From JAAZMU01 sp964547725 (lineage in GTDB: Bacteria > Patescibacteriota > Minisyncoccia > Minisyncoccales > Minisyncoccaceae): 19,584 bases of DNA. Positions 6,766 to 13,715 of this stretch are shown here, one piece after another (positions within the stretch are counted from its first letter, which is position 1; the number at the start of each line of letters is the position of its first letter). The notes beneath the pieces were generated by a model. It worked only from the letters and a program-made list of their open reading frames with translations. It was not told where the DNA came from and did not search any database. Location of the stretch: contig CAZJOO010000008.1 in the NCBI GenBank assembly GCA_964547725.1, positions 1 through 19,584 on the forward strand. Reading direction: 5' to 3'. A program made the position numbers and the translations under genes.

Positions 6766-7695
6766 TTATATATTTATCATTAAATTTTCTAATAATAATT
6801 TCTTGTTTGTGTTTGTGTTATTAAAATAATACTTTGTACTTTGTATTTCTTCAATAATCTTTTTAATTTGTAAAAGAGAATGATTTCTGAAACTTCCGCT
6901 ATCTTTCTTATACAATTTTAAAAACATTATCTTTCTAAAAAATCTTTCGAAAATATTTAAAATTTCGGAAACTGCCTCTTTGTCTTCTGGGTCTTTATAT
7001 ATTTCTTTAACGTATTCAAACCTTTTGTCAAAACCTTTATTTTCTATTTCCTTCAAATAATTTAAAGTTTTGATAAAAAATTCTTTTTTCTCACTATCTT
7101 TAAAAAGTTCAATCGCTTTTCCAATTTTTCCTGAAGAATAAGTACTAATTTCTTGAGCTTCAATTTCGGTAGCTCCCACGGAAATTAAATATTTTTCTAT
7201 TTCTTTGTTTGGAATTCCATTAAAGTTAATTGTTTGCACTCTTGATTTAATCGTTCCCAAAATCATTTCCGAAAAACTAGTAATTAGGATAAGAATAGAG
7301 TTTTCTGGAGGTTCTTCTAACAATTTTAAAAGACTATTTTGACCATCCGTTGCGATTAAATGAGCATTGTCAATAATAGCTACTTTCTTTTTATTACTAT
7401 AACTTTTAAGTCTTAAAAATTCTCTAATCTCTCTAATCTTTTCAATTTCAATATTATCGTTTCCGTTAGCAATAAGGCAAAGGTCGGGAGAGATGTTTTT
7501 TTCAATATCTAAGCAAGTTTTACAAGTTCCGCAAGCATTATTTTCACAAAGAATCATTTTAGCAAAGTTTAAAGCAAACATCTTTTTACCCACTTGTTCT
7601 CCTCCGGTAAACAGAAAAGCGTGTGGTATATTATTATTTAAAATTACTTTGGCTAGCAAATCTTTTTGTTTTTGATGCCCGATAACTTTACTCAT
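6766..7695 (-). CDS. holB: DNA polymerase III subunit delta' (clamp loader)
   Basis: This AAA+ clamp-loader subunit helps load the beta clamp onto primed DNA. The 309-residue product has a P-loop-like GGEQVGKK (31-38), in which Lys replaces the usual final Ser/Thr, consistent with the non-hydrolysing delta' subunit. It has a zinc module (Cys50, Cys55, Cys58, Cys61), a Walker-B-like VAIIDNAHLI, then NSLLKLLEEPP and an SRV motif (SRC-like sensor) before the C-terminal helical domain. The short length and single zinc module favour delta' over DnaX (gamma/tau). The gene overlaps murA by 8 bases and is followed by frr after 1 nt, so it is operon-internal. Confidence 0.9.
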   Translation of the reverse strand: MSKVIGHQKQKDLLAKVILNNNIPHAFLFTGGEQVGKKMFALNFAKMILCENNACGTCKTCLDIEKNISPDLCLIANGNDNIEIEKIREIREFLRLKSYSNKKKVAIIDNAHLIATDGQNSLLKLLEEPPENSILILITSFSEMILGTIKSRVQTINFNGIPNKEIEKYLISVGATEIEAQEISTYSSGKIGKAIELFKDSEKKEFFIKTLNYLKEIENKGFDKRFEYVKEIYKDPEDKEAVSEILNIFERFFRKIMFLKLYKKDSGSFRNHSLLQIKKIIEEIQSTKYYFNNTNTNKKLLLENLMINI

Positions 7696-8974
7696 ATTTT
7701 ACTCTTTTAATATCTGCTCCAAGTTTTTTTAATTTTTTATCTATTTCTTCGTACCCTCTATCAACTTGATAAATATCTCTAATGGTTGTTTCCCCTTTAG
7801 CGATTAATCCAGCCGTGATAAGAGAGGCTCCGGCCCTTAGGTCAAAAGCTCCTAAGTCTGCTCCAAAAAGTTGAGATGGCCCAGAAACAATAGCTCTGTG
7901 AGGGTCTGAAAAGAAAATATCTACTCCCATTTTTCTTAATCCTTTCAAATATTCCAACCTTCCGTCATATAACGGGTCATGAATAACGGTTGCTCCTGAA
8001 ATTTGACTAGCAAGCACTCCAAACAAAGGCAATAAATCAGATGGAATTCCCGGGTAAGGTAAACTTTGAATTCGACTTAACTCTAATTTTTCCCAAGGAG
8101 ATATTTTCGCGGAAACAAGTCCATCTTCTTCTTGTTTAAAAAACTTAATAGTTAATCCTGCTTTTTTTAAAACCTTTAAAGGAAAATACAAATACTTCAA
8201 CTCTATGTTTCTTATAACAATATCTCCTTTGGTTACTGCGGCAAGAATAATATATGTTCCGGCCTCGATAGGATCATACATCATTTTGTGTTCGAATCCG
8301 TTCAATTCCTTCTTTCCACTAATTCTATACTCATGGAAACCAACCTCAATCTTAACTCCCATCTTTCTAAGAACTTTGATTAATTCTTCTGAAGGATAAT
8401 CCATATCCGCCATCTTAATAGTAACTGTTCCTTCATTTGAAGCAGCAAATAAAAGAATATTTTCCGTAGTGGTAACACTAATTTCATTTAAAATTATTGT
8501 TTTTCTTTTTACTCTTCCGTCAGTTTCAATCTTAATCTCTCCTTCTGATTCCTCTACCTTCATGTCTAGGTCAGAAAAAGCTTCCAGGTGAGTGTCTATT
8601 GGACGAACTCCAATCACACATCCTCCTGGCTTTGGTAAACTAATTTTAGAGAATCTAGCTAAGAGTGGTCCGAACAAGAGAACAGAGCCTCTAAACTTAA
8701 GAACCTTCTTTTTATCTATTTTTTGAGGGTTAATATTTTTAGTATTGATTCTTACTTTTCTCTTACTTATCCACTCAACTGTAGCACCCATTCCTTCTAA
8801 TATTTCTATCATTCTTAGAACGTCTTCTATTAAAGGAAGATTATCAACAACAACATCCTCTTTAGTTAAGATAGAAGCCGCTAAAACAGAAAATGCCGCA
8901 TTCTTTGCTCCCCCAACCTCAATCTCTCCTTTTAATTTTTGTTTTCCTTGAATAATAAATTTTTCTTTTTGCAT
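7688..8974 (-). CDS. murA: UDP-N-acetylglucosamine 1-carboxyvinyltransferase
   Basis: MurA transfers enolpyruvate from PEP to UDP-GlcNAc, the first committed step of peptidoglycan synthesis. The 428-residue product has the family length and the catalytic loop GGCVIGVRPID with Cys119 (Cys115 in E. coli), plus Lys24-Asn25 in GGAKNAA, the substrate-binding pair. Cys rather than Asp in the loop is the fosfomycin-sensitive type. The C-terminal DLRAGASLITAGLIA block is also present. It starts 1 nt after the second mreB gene and overlaps holB, placing filament and wall-precursor synthesis in one transcript. The start AATAATATG has no Shine-Dalgarno. Confidence 0.96.
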   Translation of the reverse strand: MQKEKFIIQGKQKLKGEIEVGGAKNAAFSVLAASILTKEDVVVDNLPLIEDVLRMIEILEGMGATVEWISKRKVRINTKNINPQKIDKKKVLKFRGSVLLFGPLLARFSKISLPKPGGCVIGVRPIDTHLEAFSDLDMKVEESEGEIKIETDGRVKRKTIILNEISVTTTENILLFAASNEGTVTIKMADMDYPSEELIKVLRKMGVKIEVGFHEYRISGKKELNGFEHKMMYDPIEAGTYIILAAVTKGDIVIRNIELKYLYFPLKVLKKAGLTIKFFKQEEDGLVSAKISPWEKLELSRIQSLPYPGIPSDLLPLFGVLASQISGATVIHDPLYDGRLEYLKGLRKMGVDIFFSDPHRAIVSGPSQLFGADLGAFDLRAGASLITAGLIAKGETTIRDIYQVDRGYEEIDKKLKKLGADIKRVKYE

Positions 8975-8975
8975 A

Positions 8976-9977
8976 TTATTTTTTAGTCATTAAAGACTTT
9001 TTATAAACATCAAGATTATCTAATACAGCACCTGTCCCTTTAGCAACGCAACGTAAGGGGTCATCAGCGATAAAACAAGGCACTCCCGTCTTTTGAGAAA
9101 TTAAAGTAGCAATATTCTGCAAACAAGCACCACCTCCTGCAATCACCATACCTTTATCCATAATATCTCCAGCAAGTTCTGGAGGAGTTTCTCTTAAAAC
9201 GCTTTTTACACAAATTACAATTTCATCAAGAGAGTCAGCTATAGCTTCACAGATTTCATTTGAACCAACTTTGATCGTCTTAGGAAGTCCAGACTCTAAG
9301 TCTCTTCCCCTTATTTCCATTAATTCTTGCTTTTCAACTGGAACCGCTGTTCCTATCTTCATTTTTATTGCTTCTGCTGTTTGATCTCCAATAGCTAAAT
9401 TATATTTCACTTTTATATATTCTGCCACACATTCATCTAAGACATCTCCGGCAACTCTTAAAGATTGAGAAGTTACAATTCCACCAAGAGAAATTACCGC
9501 AACTTCACTTGTTCCTCCACCAATATCAACAATCATGTGCCCTGAGGCTGAGTTAATTGGAATACCTGCTCCAATTGCTGACAAAATTGGCTCTTTAGCT
9601 ACAAAAACATCTTTTGCTCCGGCAGCAATACCAGATTGAATTACTGCTCTTTTTTCAGTTGAACTTATTCCTGCTGGAACTCCGATTAAAAGTTCTGGTT
9701 TAATGAATCTACTAAATCCTGTATTTACTTTGGTAATAAAATACCTAATCATGGCCTGTGTTATTTTAGAATTGGCAATAACCCCATCACGAAGAGGCCT
9801 GTAAACAGCAATTGCATCTGGTGTTCTACCAATCATTTCTTTGGCGGGACTTCCCACGGCTAAAATTTTATTCTCGTATAAAGAAACTGCTACCACAGAA
9901 GGTTCATCTAAAACAATTCCTTTTCCAGGAATAAAAACAAGCGAATTTTTTGTTCCTAAATCAATACCTATTTTCAT
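8976..9977 (-). CDS. MreB/Mbl-like actin homologue (second paralogue)
   Basis: This second bacterial actin of the window (333 residues from this start) has phosphate-1 (DLGTKNS), phosphate-2 (DIGGGTSEVAV) and adenosine (AGGGACLQN) motifs. Unlike the paralogue at 2777-3838 it begins directly with MKIGIDLGT, without the amphipathic N-terminal segment. An upstream in-frame ATG at 10047-10049 would add 24 residues. I reject it because a TTGCCA-17-TATGAT promoter lies inside that extension, 6 nt before this ATG, and because the family fold starts here. It is the first gene of the operon continuing to murA-holB-frr-rseP-proS. It is clearly diverged from the other copy, so the two may have different partners or filament roles. 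Confidence 0.92.
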   Translation of the reverse strand: MKIGIDLGTKNSLVFIPGKGIVLDEPSVVAVSLYENKILAVGSPAKEMIGRTPDAIAVYRPLRDGVIANSKITQAMIRYFITKVNTGFSRFIKPELLIGVPAGISSTEKRAVIQSGIAAGAKDVFVAKEPILSAIGAGIPINSASGHMIVDIGGGTSEVAVISLGGIVTSQSLRVAGDVLDECVAEYIKVKYNLAIGDQTAEAIKMKIGTAVPVEKQELMEIRGRDLESGLPKTIKVGSNEICEAIADSLDEIVICVKSVLRETPPELAGDIMDKGMVIAGGGACLQNIATLISQKTGVPCFIADDPLRCVAKGTGAVLDNLDVYKKSLMTKK

Positions 9978-9983
9978 ATTTTT

Positions 9984-10012
9984 ATCATAGCTAATAAAGA
10001 ACCAATTGGCAA
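9984..10012 (-). promoter_or_regulatory. promoter of the mreB2-murA-holB-frr-rseP-proS operon, leaderless
   Basis: On the minus strand: -35 TTGCCA (10007-10012), 17-nt spacer, -10 TATGAT (9984-9989). Only six bases (AAAAAT) separate the -10 from the ATG at 9975-9977, so the first transcribed base should be at the start codon. This also fixes the start of the gene. Confidence 0.7.
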
Positions 10013-10028
10013 GTGTGCCCTTAAAGTA

Positions 10029-10056
10029 TTGATAAAAAACCATTTTCATATATAGT
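10029..10056 (+). promoter_or_regulatory. promoter of the PEGA-domain gene
   Basis: On the plus strand: -35 TTGATA (10029-10034), 16-nt spacer, -10 TATAGT (10051-10056). The -10 ends 9 nt before the ATG at 10066, again giving a leader of only about 2-3 nt. It is divergent from the mreB2 promoter, with 16 bp between the two -35 boxes. Confidence 0.5.
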
Positions 10057-10065
10057 TAAATATAT

Positions 10066-11322
10066 ATGTTAAAACAAACAAGAACAATTTTATTTTATCT
10101 TTTGGTCGTTATTTTTATCATCATAACCCCAATGGTTTTGTTTTACTCCGAAGGATATCGATTTGATTTTGAAACCAATAAAATCATAGAAACTGGTGGC
10201 TTTTATATTAAAACAAGCCCGGAAGAAGTAACTATCTCTATTAATGATAAAATTAAAAAAATTACTTCTACTTTTTCAAGAAATGTTTTAATTCAAGACC
10301 TTACTCCTAAAACCTACAATATTAAAATTTCTAAGACTGGATATTTTACTTGGGAAAAGAACTTAGAAATAACTGAAAAAAAAGTAAGCGAACTAGACAT
10401 TACTCTTTTTAAAGAAAGTTATGAGAAGAAACTAATAAACGAAAACTTGTTAAATGTCTATGAGATTGAAGATGGTTTCATTATTGAGAAAGATACAGGA
10501 TATTATTATTACAATCCAGAAAACAACAAGGAGGAGTTAATCACAAAAGATATAGATTGGGACAATGTCCAGATTATTAAAAACGATCTTTTAGCTCGAA
10601 AAGACGATGCTTATTCCTTGATAAGCCTTACTGATTTAAATGAGTTTGAAGAATCAAATCAAGGAAGCTTCAAAAAAGACAATTTAGATAATTTATACTA
10701 TCTTATTGAAAATAATCTATACAAAAACCAAAAAATCATCAAAACTGAGGTTGATTTATATGAATTAAACAACAATACTGTTTATTATTTTAGAGATGGT
10801 TTTCTTTACAGGGATAATGCAAAGCTAATAACTAAGGAATTCCCTTTCGAAGAAAACAAAACTTACGAACTAATCTTTTTAAGTGATTTAATCTTTTTAA
10901 ATGAAAATAAAGAAAAGCTTTATTTGTTAGAAAACGAAGAATTTAAAAAAATAATTACTTTAAATAATTATTTTGAATACTCAGAATGGGACGGAAAAAT
11001 ACTAATAAACACTGGAAATGAGATTTGGGTTTATTTTTCTAAAGAAACCTATTATCCAGAATTTGTAGAAAAAAACAACCTTAAGCTGATTGCAAGGTTT
11101 CAGGATAAGGTTAAGGACCTTCACTTTATTAACGACAAATATTACATCTTTACAAAAGATGATAAGTTAATTGTCAGTGAATTAGACTATAGGGATAAGA
11201 TAAATATCTTTACAATCGCAAGTAATTCCGAAAATTCTAGCATTTTCTTTAATTACGATAATAAAACCATCTATATTTTTGAAGATAATAAGCTCTATTC
11301 CATAAGCAAAATCCTTCTATAA
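10066..11322 (+). CDS. membrane-anchored PEGA-domain protein
   Basis: This is the only plus-strand gene of the window (418 residues). One N-terminal TM segment (about 8-27) is followed by a PEGA-type beta domain at about 45-114 (GGFYIKTSPEEVTISIND..., then the LTPKTYNIKISKTGYF end typical of the family). The remaining 300 residues are rich in aromatic, Asn and charged residues with repeated short beta-like units (for example LYLLENEEF, LYRDNAKLI, IYIFEDNKL), suggesting a beta-propeller-like extracytoplasmic domain. That fold is inference. PEGA domains are found in surface proteins of bacteria and archaea; the ligand is unknown. It is divergent from the mreB2-murA operon and has its own terminator at 11404-11430. 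A cell-envelope role fits the context but is unproven. Confidence 0.85.
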   Translation: MLKQTRTILFYLLVVIFIIITPMVLFYSEGYRFDFETNKIIETGGFYIKTSPEEVTISINDKIKKITSTFSRNVLIQDLTPKTYNIKISKTGYFTWEKNLEITEKKVSELDITLFKESYEKKLINENLLNVYEIEDGFIIEKDTGYYYYNPENNKEELITKDIDWDNVQIIKNDLLARKDDAYSLISLTDLNEFEESNQGSFKKDNLDNLYYLIENNLYKNQKIIKTEVDLYELNNNTVYYFRDGFLYRDNAKLITKEFPFEENKTYELIFLSDLIFLNENKEKLYLLENEEFKKIITLNNYFEYSEWDGKILINTGNEIWVYFSKETYYPEFVEKNNLKLIARFQDKVKDLHFINDKYYIFTKDDKLIVSELDYRDKINIFTIASNSENSSIFFNYDNKTIYIFEDNKLYSISKILL

Positions 11323-11325
11323 TCC

Positions 11326-11393
11326 GTCTTCTTTATAGATGAAAATACATAATAATATATGATTTTCACCTATAAGTTTTCTTTTCAGAAGAC
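11326..11393. repeat. long imperfect inverted repeat downstream of the PEGA gene
   Basis: Three nested arms pair: GTCTTCT (11326-11332) with AGAAGAC (11387-11393), TTATAG (11333-11338) with CTATAA (11370-11375), and TGAAAAT (11340-11346) with ATTTTCA (11362-11368), around a 15-nt loop. There is an 11-nt bulge on the right side. There is no following T-run. It could be an mRNA 3' structure or a bidirectional element between convergent genes. Confidence 0.5.
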
Positions 11394-11403
11394 AATAGTT
11401 TTG

Positions 11404-11430
11404 ATGCCTTTGCGCTAGGGCATGTTTTTT
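11404..11430 (+). terminator. rho-independent terminator for the PEGA gene
   Basis: A 7-bp stem including one T·G pair (from ATGCCTT to AGGGCAT, 11404-11423, loop TGCGCT) is followed by G and six T (11425-11430). It lies about 80 bases after the stop of the plus-strand gene and before the convergent pilin-like gene. Confidence 0.65.
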
Positions 11431-11470
11431 AACGAACACAAAATTGATTATACATGTTTAAATATTTTTG

Positions 11471-12337
11471 TCAAATGGCAGATAATCTCTTATTATATTC
11501 TTCTTTAGAGATGTCTTTATTGTTTAATAATAAGTTAAGTCCAGCAACATACTCTTGCCTTATTTGAGCAGAAGAAAGATCTTTGTTATAGATTTTAACC
11601 TCGTCTATAAAACCATTAAGACAACGATATGTGGGATCAAGGGCTGTTCCACCAAAAGTAAATGTATTATTAGTGACAACGTTTGTTATCGCCCCCGCAC
11701 TTACGTCTGTAGCTTTTAACTCACCATCAACATAAAATTTTTGATTTTGTCCGTCGTAAGTTAAAAATAAAAACCTCCAATTATTATCTGCTAAAACATT
11801 TGTACCCATAATAGAATATCTCCCATTAACCGTTCCTACATAATAATCAGAACTATTTACACTAATAATATAGGCCGAAGTTCCTACGGATGTTGTGGCG
11901 CTTCTGTGAACAATATATTGCCAGTCTACTAATCCAGTCACCCTTGCCCAAACCGAAACAGAAAAAGAAGATAAAGAGTCGCCTAGTCCATCTCTAGATA
12001 TTTCTATGTAATCACCATCTCCACCAAAGCTATAACAACCCCTCAAGAAACAATTTCCAGAATTTAAATCATTATAGGTAGCTCCATGAACTGTTCCTAT
12101 ACTATTTCCTGTTCCGTCTTTTGTCACTGTGTATGGAGAAATATCTTCATCGAAATTCCACTCGGAAACCAAATTAAATAGCAACGAATGATCAACGGTA
12201 GAAGAAAAAGCTTTGGCCTTAGCAAATTTAGCATCCGAAATAGAACTACTTGTAGAAACAACTATTACTGCGGCAAGTATTCCGATAATAGCAATGACAG
12301 CTAAAAGCTCTATTAATGTAAATGATTTTTGCTCCAT
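11471..12337 (-). CDS. type IV pseudopilin with LamG-like domain and SHOCT-like tail
   Basis: The 288-residue product starts with a short basic leader and a class III-type prepilin signal (MEQKSFTLIELLAVI, Glu at mature position 5 after a Ser|Phe junction) that runs into a hydrophobic helix to about 28. A concanavalin/LamG-like jellyroll follows at about 60-245 (FSVSVWARV, NNWRFLFLTYDG, FYVDGELKA, FIDEVKIYN). The last 25 residues (LLLNNKDISKEEYNKRLSA) resemble a SHOCT motif. It is probably an extracellular pilus-like fibre or cell-surface binding protein processed by PilD-type peptidase; the ligand is unknown. It is monocistronic behind its own promoter, just after the ribosomal terminator, and closest in plan to the gene at 17618-18532. 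Confidence 0.88.
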   Translation of the reverse strand: MEQKSFTLIELLAVIAIIGILAAVIVVSTSSSISDAKFAKAKAFSSTVDHSLLFNLVSEWNFDEDISPYTVTKDGTGNSIGTVHGATYNDLNSGNCFLRGCYSFGGDGDYIEISRDGLGDSLSSFSVSVWARVTGLVDWQYIVHRSATTSVGTSAYIISVNSSDYYVGTVNGRYSIMGTNVLADNNWRFLFLTYDGQNQKFYVDGELKATDVSAGAITNVVTNNTFTFGGTALDPTYRCLNGFIDEVKIYNKDLSSAQIRQEYVAGLNLLLNNKDISKEEYNKRLSAI

Positions 12338-12343
12338 GTTAAA

Positions 12344-12349
12344 ATTATA
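12344..12349 (-). promoter_or_regulatory. extended -10 promoter of the pseudopilin–LamG gene, leaderless
   Basis: On the minus strand a perfect TATAAT preceded by TGA (extended -10, TGn) lies 6 nt before the ATG at 12335-12337. No good -35 box is visible at 17 nt; that position falls in the T-tract of the preceding terminator. The spacing predicts a leaderless message. Confidence 0.6.
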
Positions 12350-12363
12350 TCAAATAAAGAAAG

Positions 12364-12386
12364 AAAAAACCAGGGATAAACCCTGG
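12364..12386 (-). terminator. rho-independent terminator of the ribosomal protein operon
   Basis: On the minus strand a CCAGGG/CCCTGG stem (12370-12375 with 12381-12386, loop of five) is followed by six T (12364-12369). It lies 7 bases after the rpsI stop. Confidence 0.9.
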
Positions 12387-12393
12387 CTTTGTA

Positions 12394-13005
12394 TTATCTT
12401 TTTGACCATCTTGGAGCCTTTCTTGCTCTTTTCAATCCTGGCTTCTTTCTTTCTTTCATTCTTGAGTCTCTTGTTAGAAGACCTTCCTTTCTTAATCTCT
12501 TCTTAAGTGTTTCATCAAGCTTTACAAGCGCTCTTGCAATACCATGACAAACAGCTTCAGCTTGAGAATCAACTCCACCACCTCTAGCAACAACAGAAAC
12601 ATCAAACTTTTCTATTAATTTCATTTTATCTATTGGTTCCCTAACCTTACTTTGCATACTTTCAACTTGAAAGTAGTCTCTGTAATCTTTTTGGTTTACA
12701 ATAATTTGATTCTTTCCATCAGCAAACAATCTTACTCTAGCAATAGCTGTTTTTCTTCTTCCAATAGCGCTAATATACTTTCCCGTGAAACTTGTTTTAG
12801 AAGCTTTTGGCTCTTTTGAAATTTTTGGAGTTGTAACAACTTCAGGAGTAACAGCAACTTCTGCTTTCTTAACAGCAGGTTTCTTAGCTACTGTTTTTTT
12901 AACTACTTTCTTTTCTGTAGCAGCTTTCTTAACAGCAGGCTTTTTAACAGCAACTTTCTTTTCCTTTTTAACTTCTTTTTTTGTTGTATTATCTTCTTTT
13001 GCCAT
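12394..13005 (-). CDS. rpsI: 30S ribosomal protein S9 with a long Lys/Ala-rich N-terminal extension
   Basis: S9 binds the 3' major (head) domain of 16S rRNA, and its C-terminal tail reaches the P-site tRNA. The S9 core begins at about residue 76 (KYISAIGRRKTAIARVRLF) and ends with the expected basic tail (KKPGLKRARKAPRWSKR), about 128 residues as in E. coli. In front lies an extra 75-residue segment almost entirely of Lys, Ala, Val, Pro and Thr, with a repeated VKKPAVKKA / AKKPAVKKA unit (20-28 and 40-48), like histone H1 tails. The extension starts with the only well-placed ATG, 5 nt after rplM, so it is likely translated. It is the last gene of the operon, right before the terminator. Confidence 0.95.
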   Translation of the reverse strand: MAKEDNTTKKEVKKEKKVAVKKPAVKKAATEKKVVKKTVAKKPAVKKAEVAVTPEVVTTPKISKEPKASKTSFTGKYISAIGRRKTAIARVRLFADGKNQIIVNQKDYRDYFQVESMQSKVREPIDKMKLIEKFDVSVVARGGGVDSQAEAVCHGIARALVKLDETLKKRLRKEGLLTRDSRMKERKKPGLKRARKAPRWSKR

Positions 13006-13010
13006 TGCTT

Positions 13011-13358
13011 TTATTTCTCAAATGTTAATCTTTTAATCTGTTGATCTCTCATTCTGTTTTTTGGAAGCATTCTATAAACGGCTAATCTTAAAAGTTCTTT
13101 TCCTCCATCCTTGTCAAAAATAACTTGCATGGGTGTGAAAGTCTCACTTCCAAGATATCCAGTGTGTTTAAAATATGTTGTATTAGCAAGCTTATTTCCT
13201 GAAAACTTAGCTTCACTAACGTTTTTAACAATAATAATATTACCTGAATCTTTGTTAGGCATGAAATCAGGACTATTCTTTCCACGAAGCAATGAAACAA
13301 TTTCTGTTGCAAGTCTTCCTAGAGCTTTATCTTTTGCATCTAATGTGTATGTTTCCAT
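13011..13358 (-). CDS. rplM: 50S ribosomal protein L13, short form
   Basis: L13 is an early-assembly 23S rRNA-binding protein. The 115-residue product shows the conserved ALGRLATEIVSLLRGK, the Asp-Ser-Gly-Asn-Ile-Ile-Ile-Val stretch, TTYFKHTGYLG and the RMLPKNRM-like block. It is shorter than E. coli L13 (142) at both ends: it begins near E. coli residue 15 and stops after KRLTFEK, without the last 15-20 residues. Such trimming fits a reduced CPR ribosome. It starts 4 nt after rplQ and ends 5 nt before rpsI, the usual rplM-rpsI pair. Confidence 0.95.
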   Translation of the reverse strand: METYTLDAKDKALGRLATEIVSLLRGKNSPDFMPNKDSGNIIIVKNVSEAKFSGNKLANTTYFKHTGYLGSETFTPMQVIFDKDGGKELLRLAVYRMLPKNRMRDQQIKRLTFEK

Positions 13359-13362
13359 ATTT

Positions 13363-13710
13363 TTATACTAATTCAATTATTGCCATCTTAGCTCCATCAG
13401 ACTTTCTCATTCCTAACTTAACAATTCTAGTGTAACCTCCTTGTCTTTCTTTGTATCTTGGAGCAATGTCATCTACTAATTTCTTAACAGTATTCAAAGA
13501 AGAGTCTTTTGATAAAAGTCTTCTTACTGCTAAATCACCTTTTTTGGCTTTTGTAATTTTTCTTTCAACGATAGGAGCAAGCTCTTTTGCCTTGGCTTCA
13601 GTTGTTGTAATTCTCTCGTGTAAAATAAGAGAAGATACCAATGAATTCAAAAGTGCCTTTCTTTGACCTACTTCCCTATGAAATTTTCTTCCTTTCTTTA
13701 AATTGTTCAT
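13363..13710 (-). CDS. rplQ: 50S ribosomal protein L17
   Basis: L17 is a large-subunit protein near the exit tunnel. The 115-residue product begins with GRKFHREVGQRKALLNSL and has the LILHERITTTEAKAKEL segment and C-terminal RIVKLGMRKSDGAKMAIIELV typical of the family; length is normal for short bacterial L17. It starts 5 nt after the rpoA stop, the classic rpoA-rplQ order. The rpoA end supplies an AAAGGG about 7 nt before the ATG, the only Shine-Dalgarno-like sequence among these genes; it may be coincidental since it encodes the last rpoA codons. Confidence 0.96.
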   Translation of the reverse strand: MNNLKKGRKFHREVGQRKALLNSLVSSLILHERITTTEAKAKELAPIVERKITKAKKGDLAVRRLLSKDSSLNTVKKLVDDIAPRYKERQGGYTRIVKLGMRKSDGAKMAIIELV

Positions 13711-13715
13711 ATTAA

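Noticed and set aside
6766..7695. Degenerate P-loop in HolB as a sign of gene decay
   Set aside because: Delta' subunits commonly have non-functional P-loops; the rest of the protein is intact.
9978..10049. 24-residue N-terminal extension of the second MreB
   Set aside because: A good -35/-10 promoter lies inside it, and the actin fold starts at the ATG at 9977.
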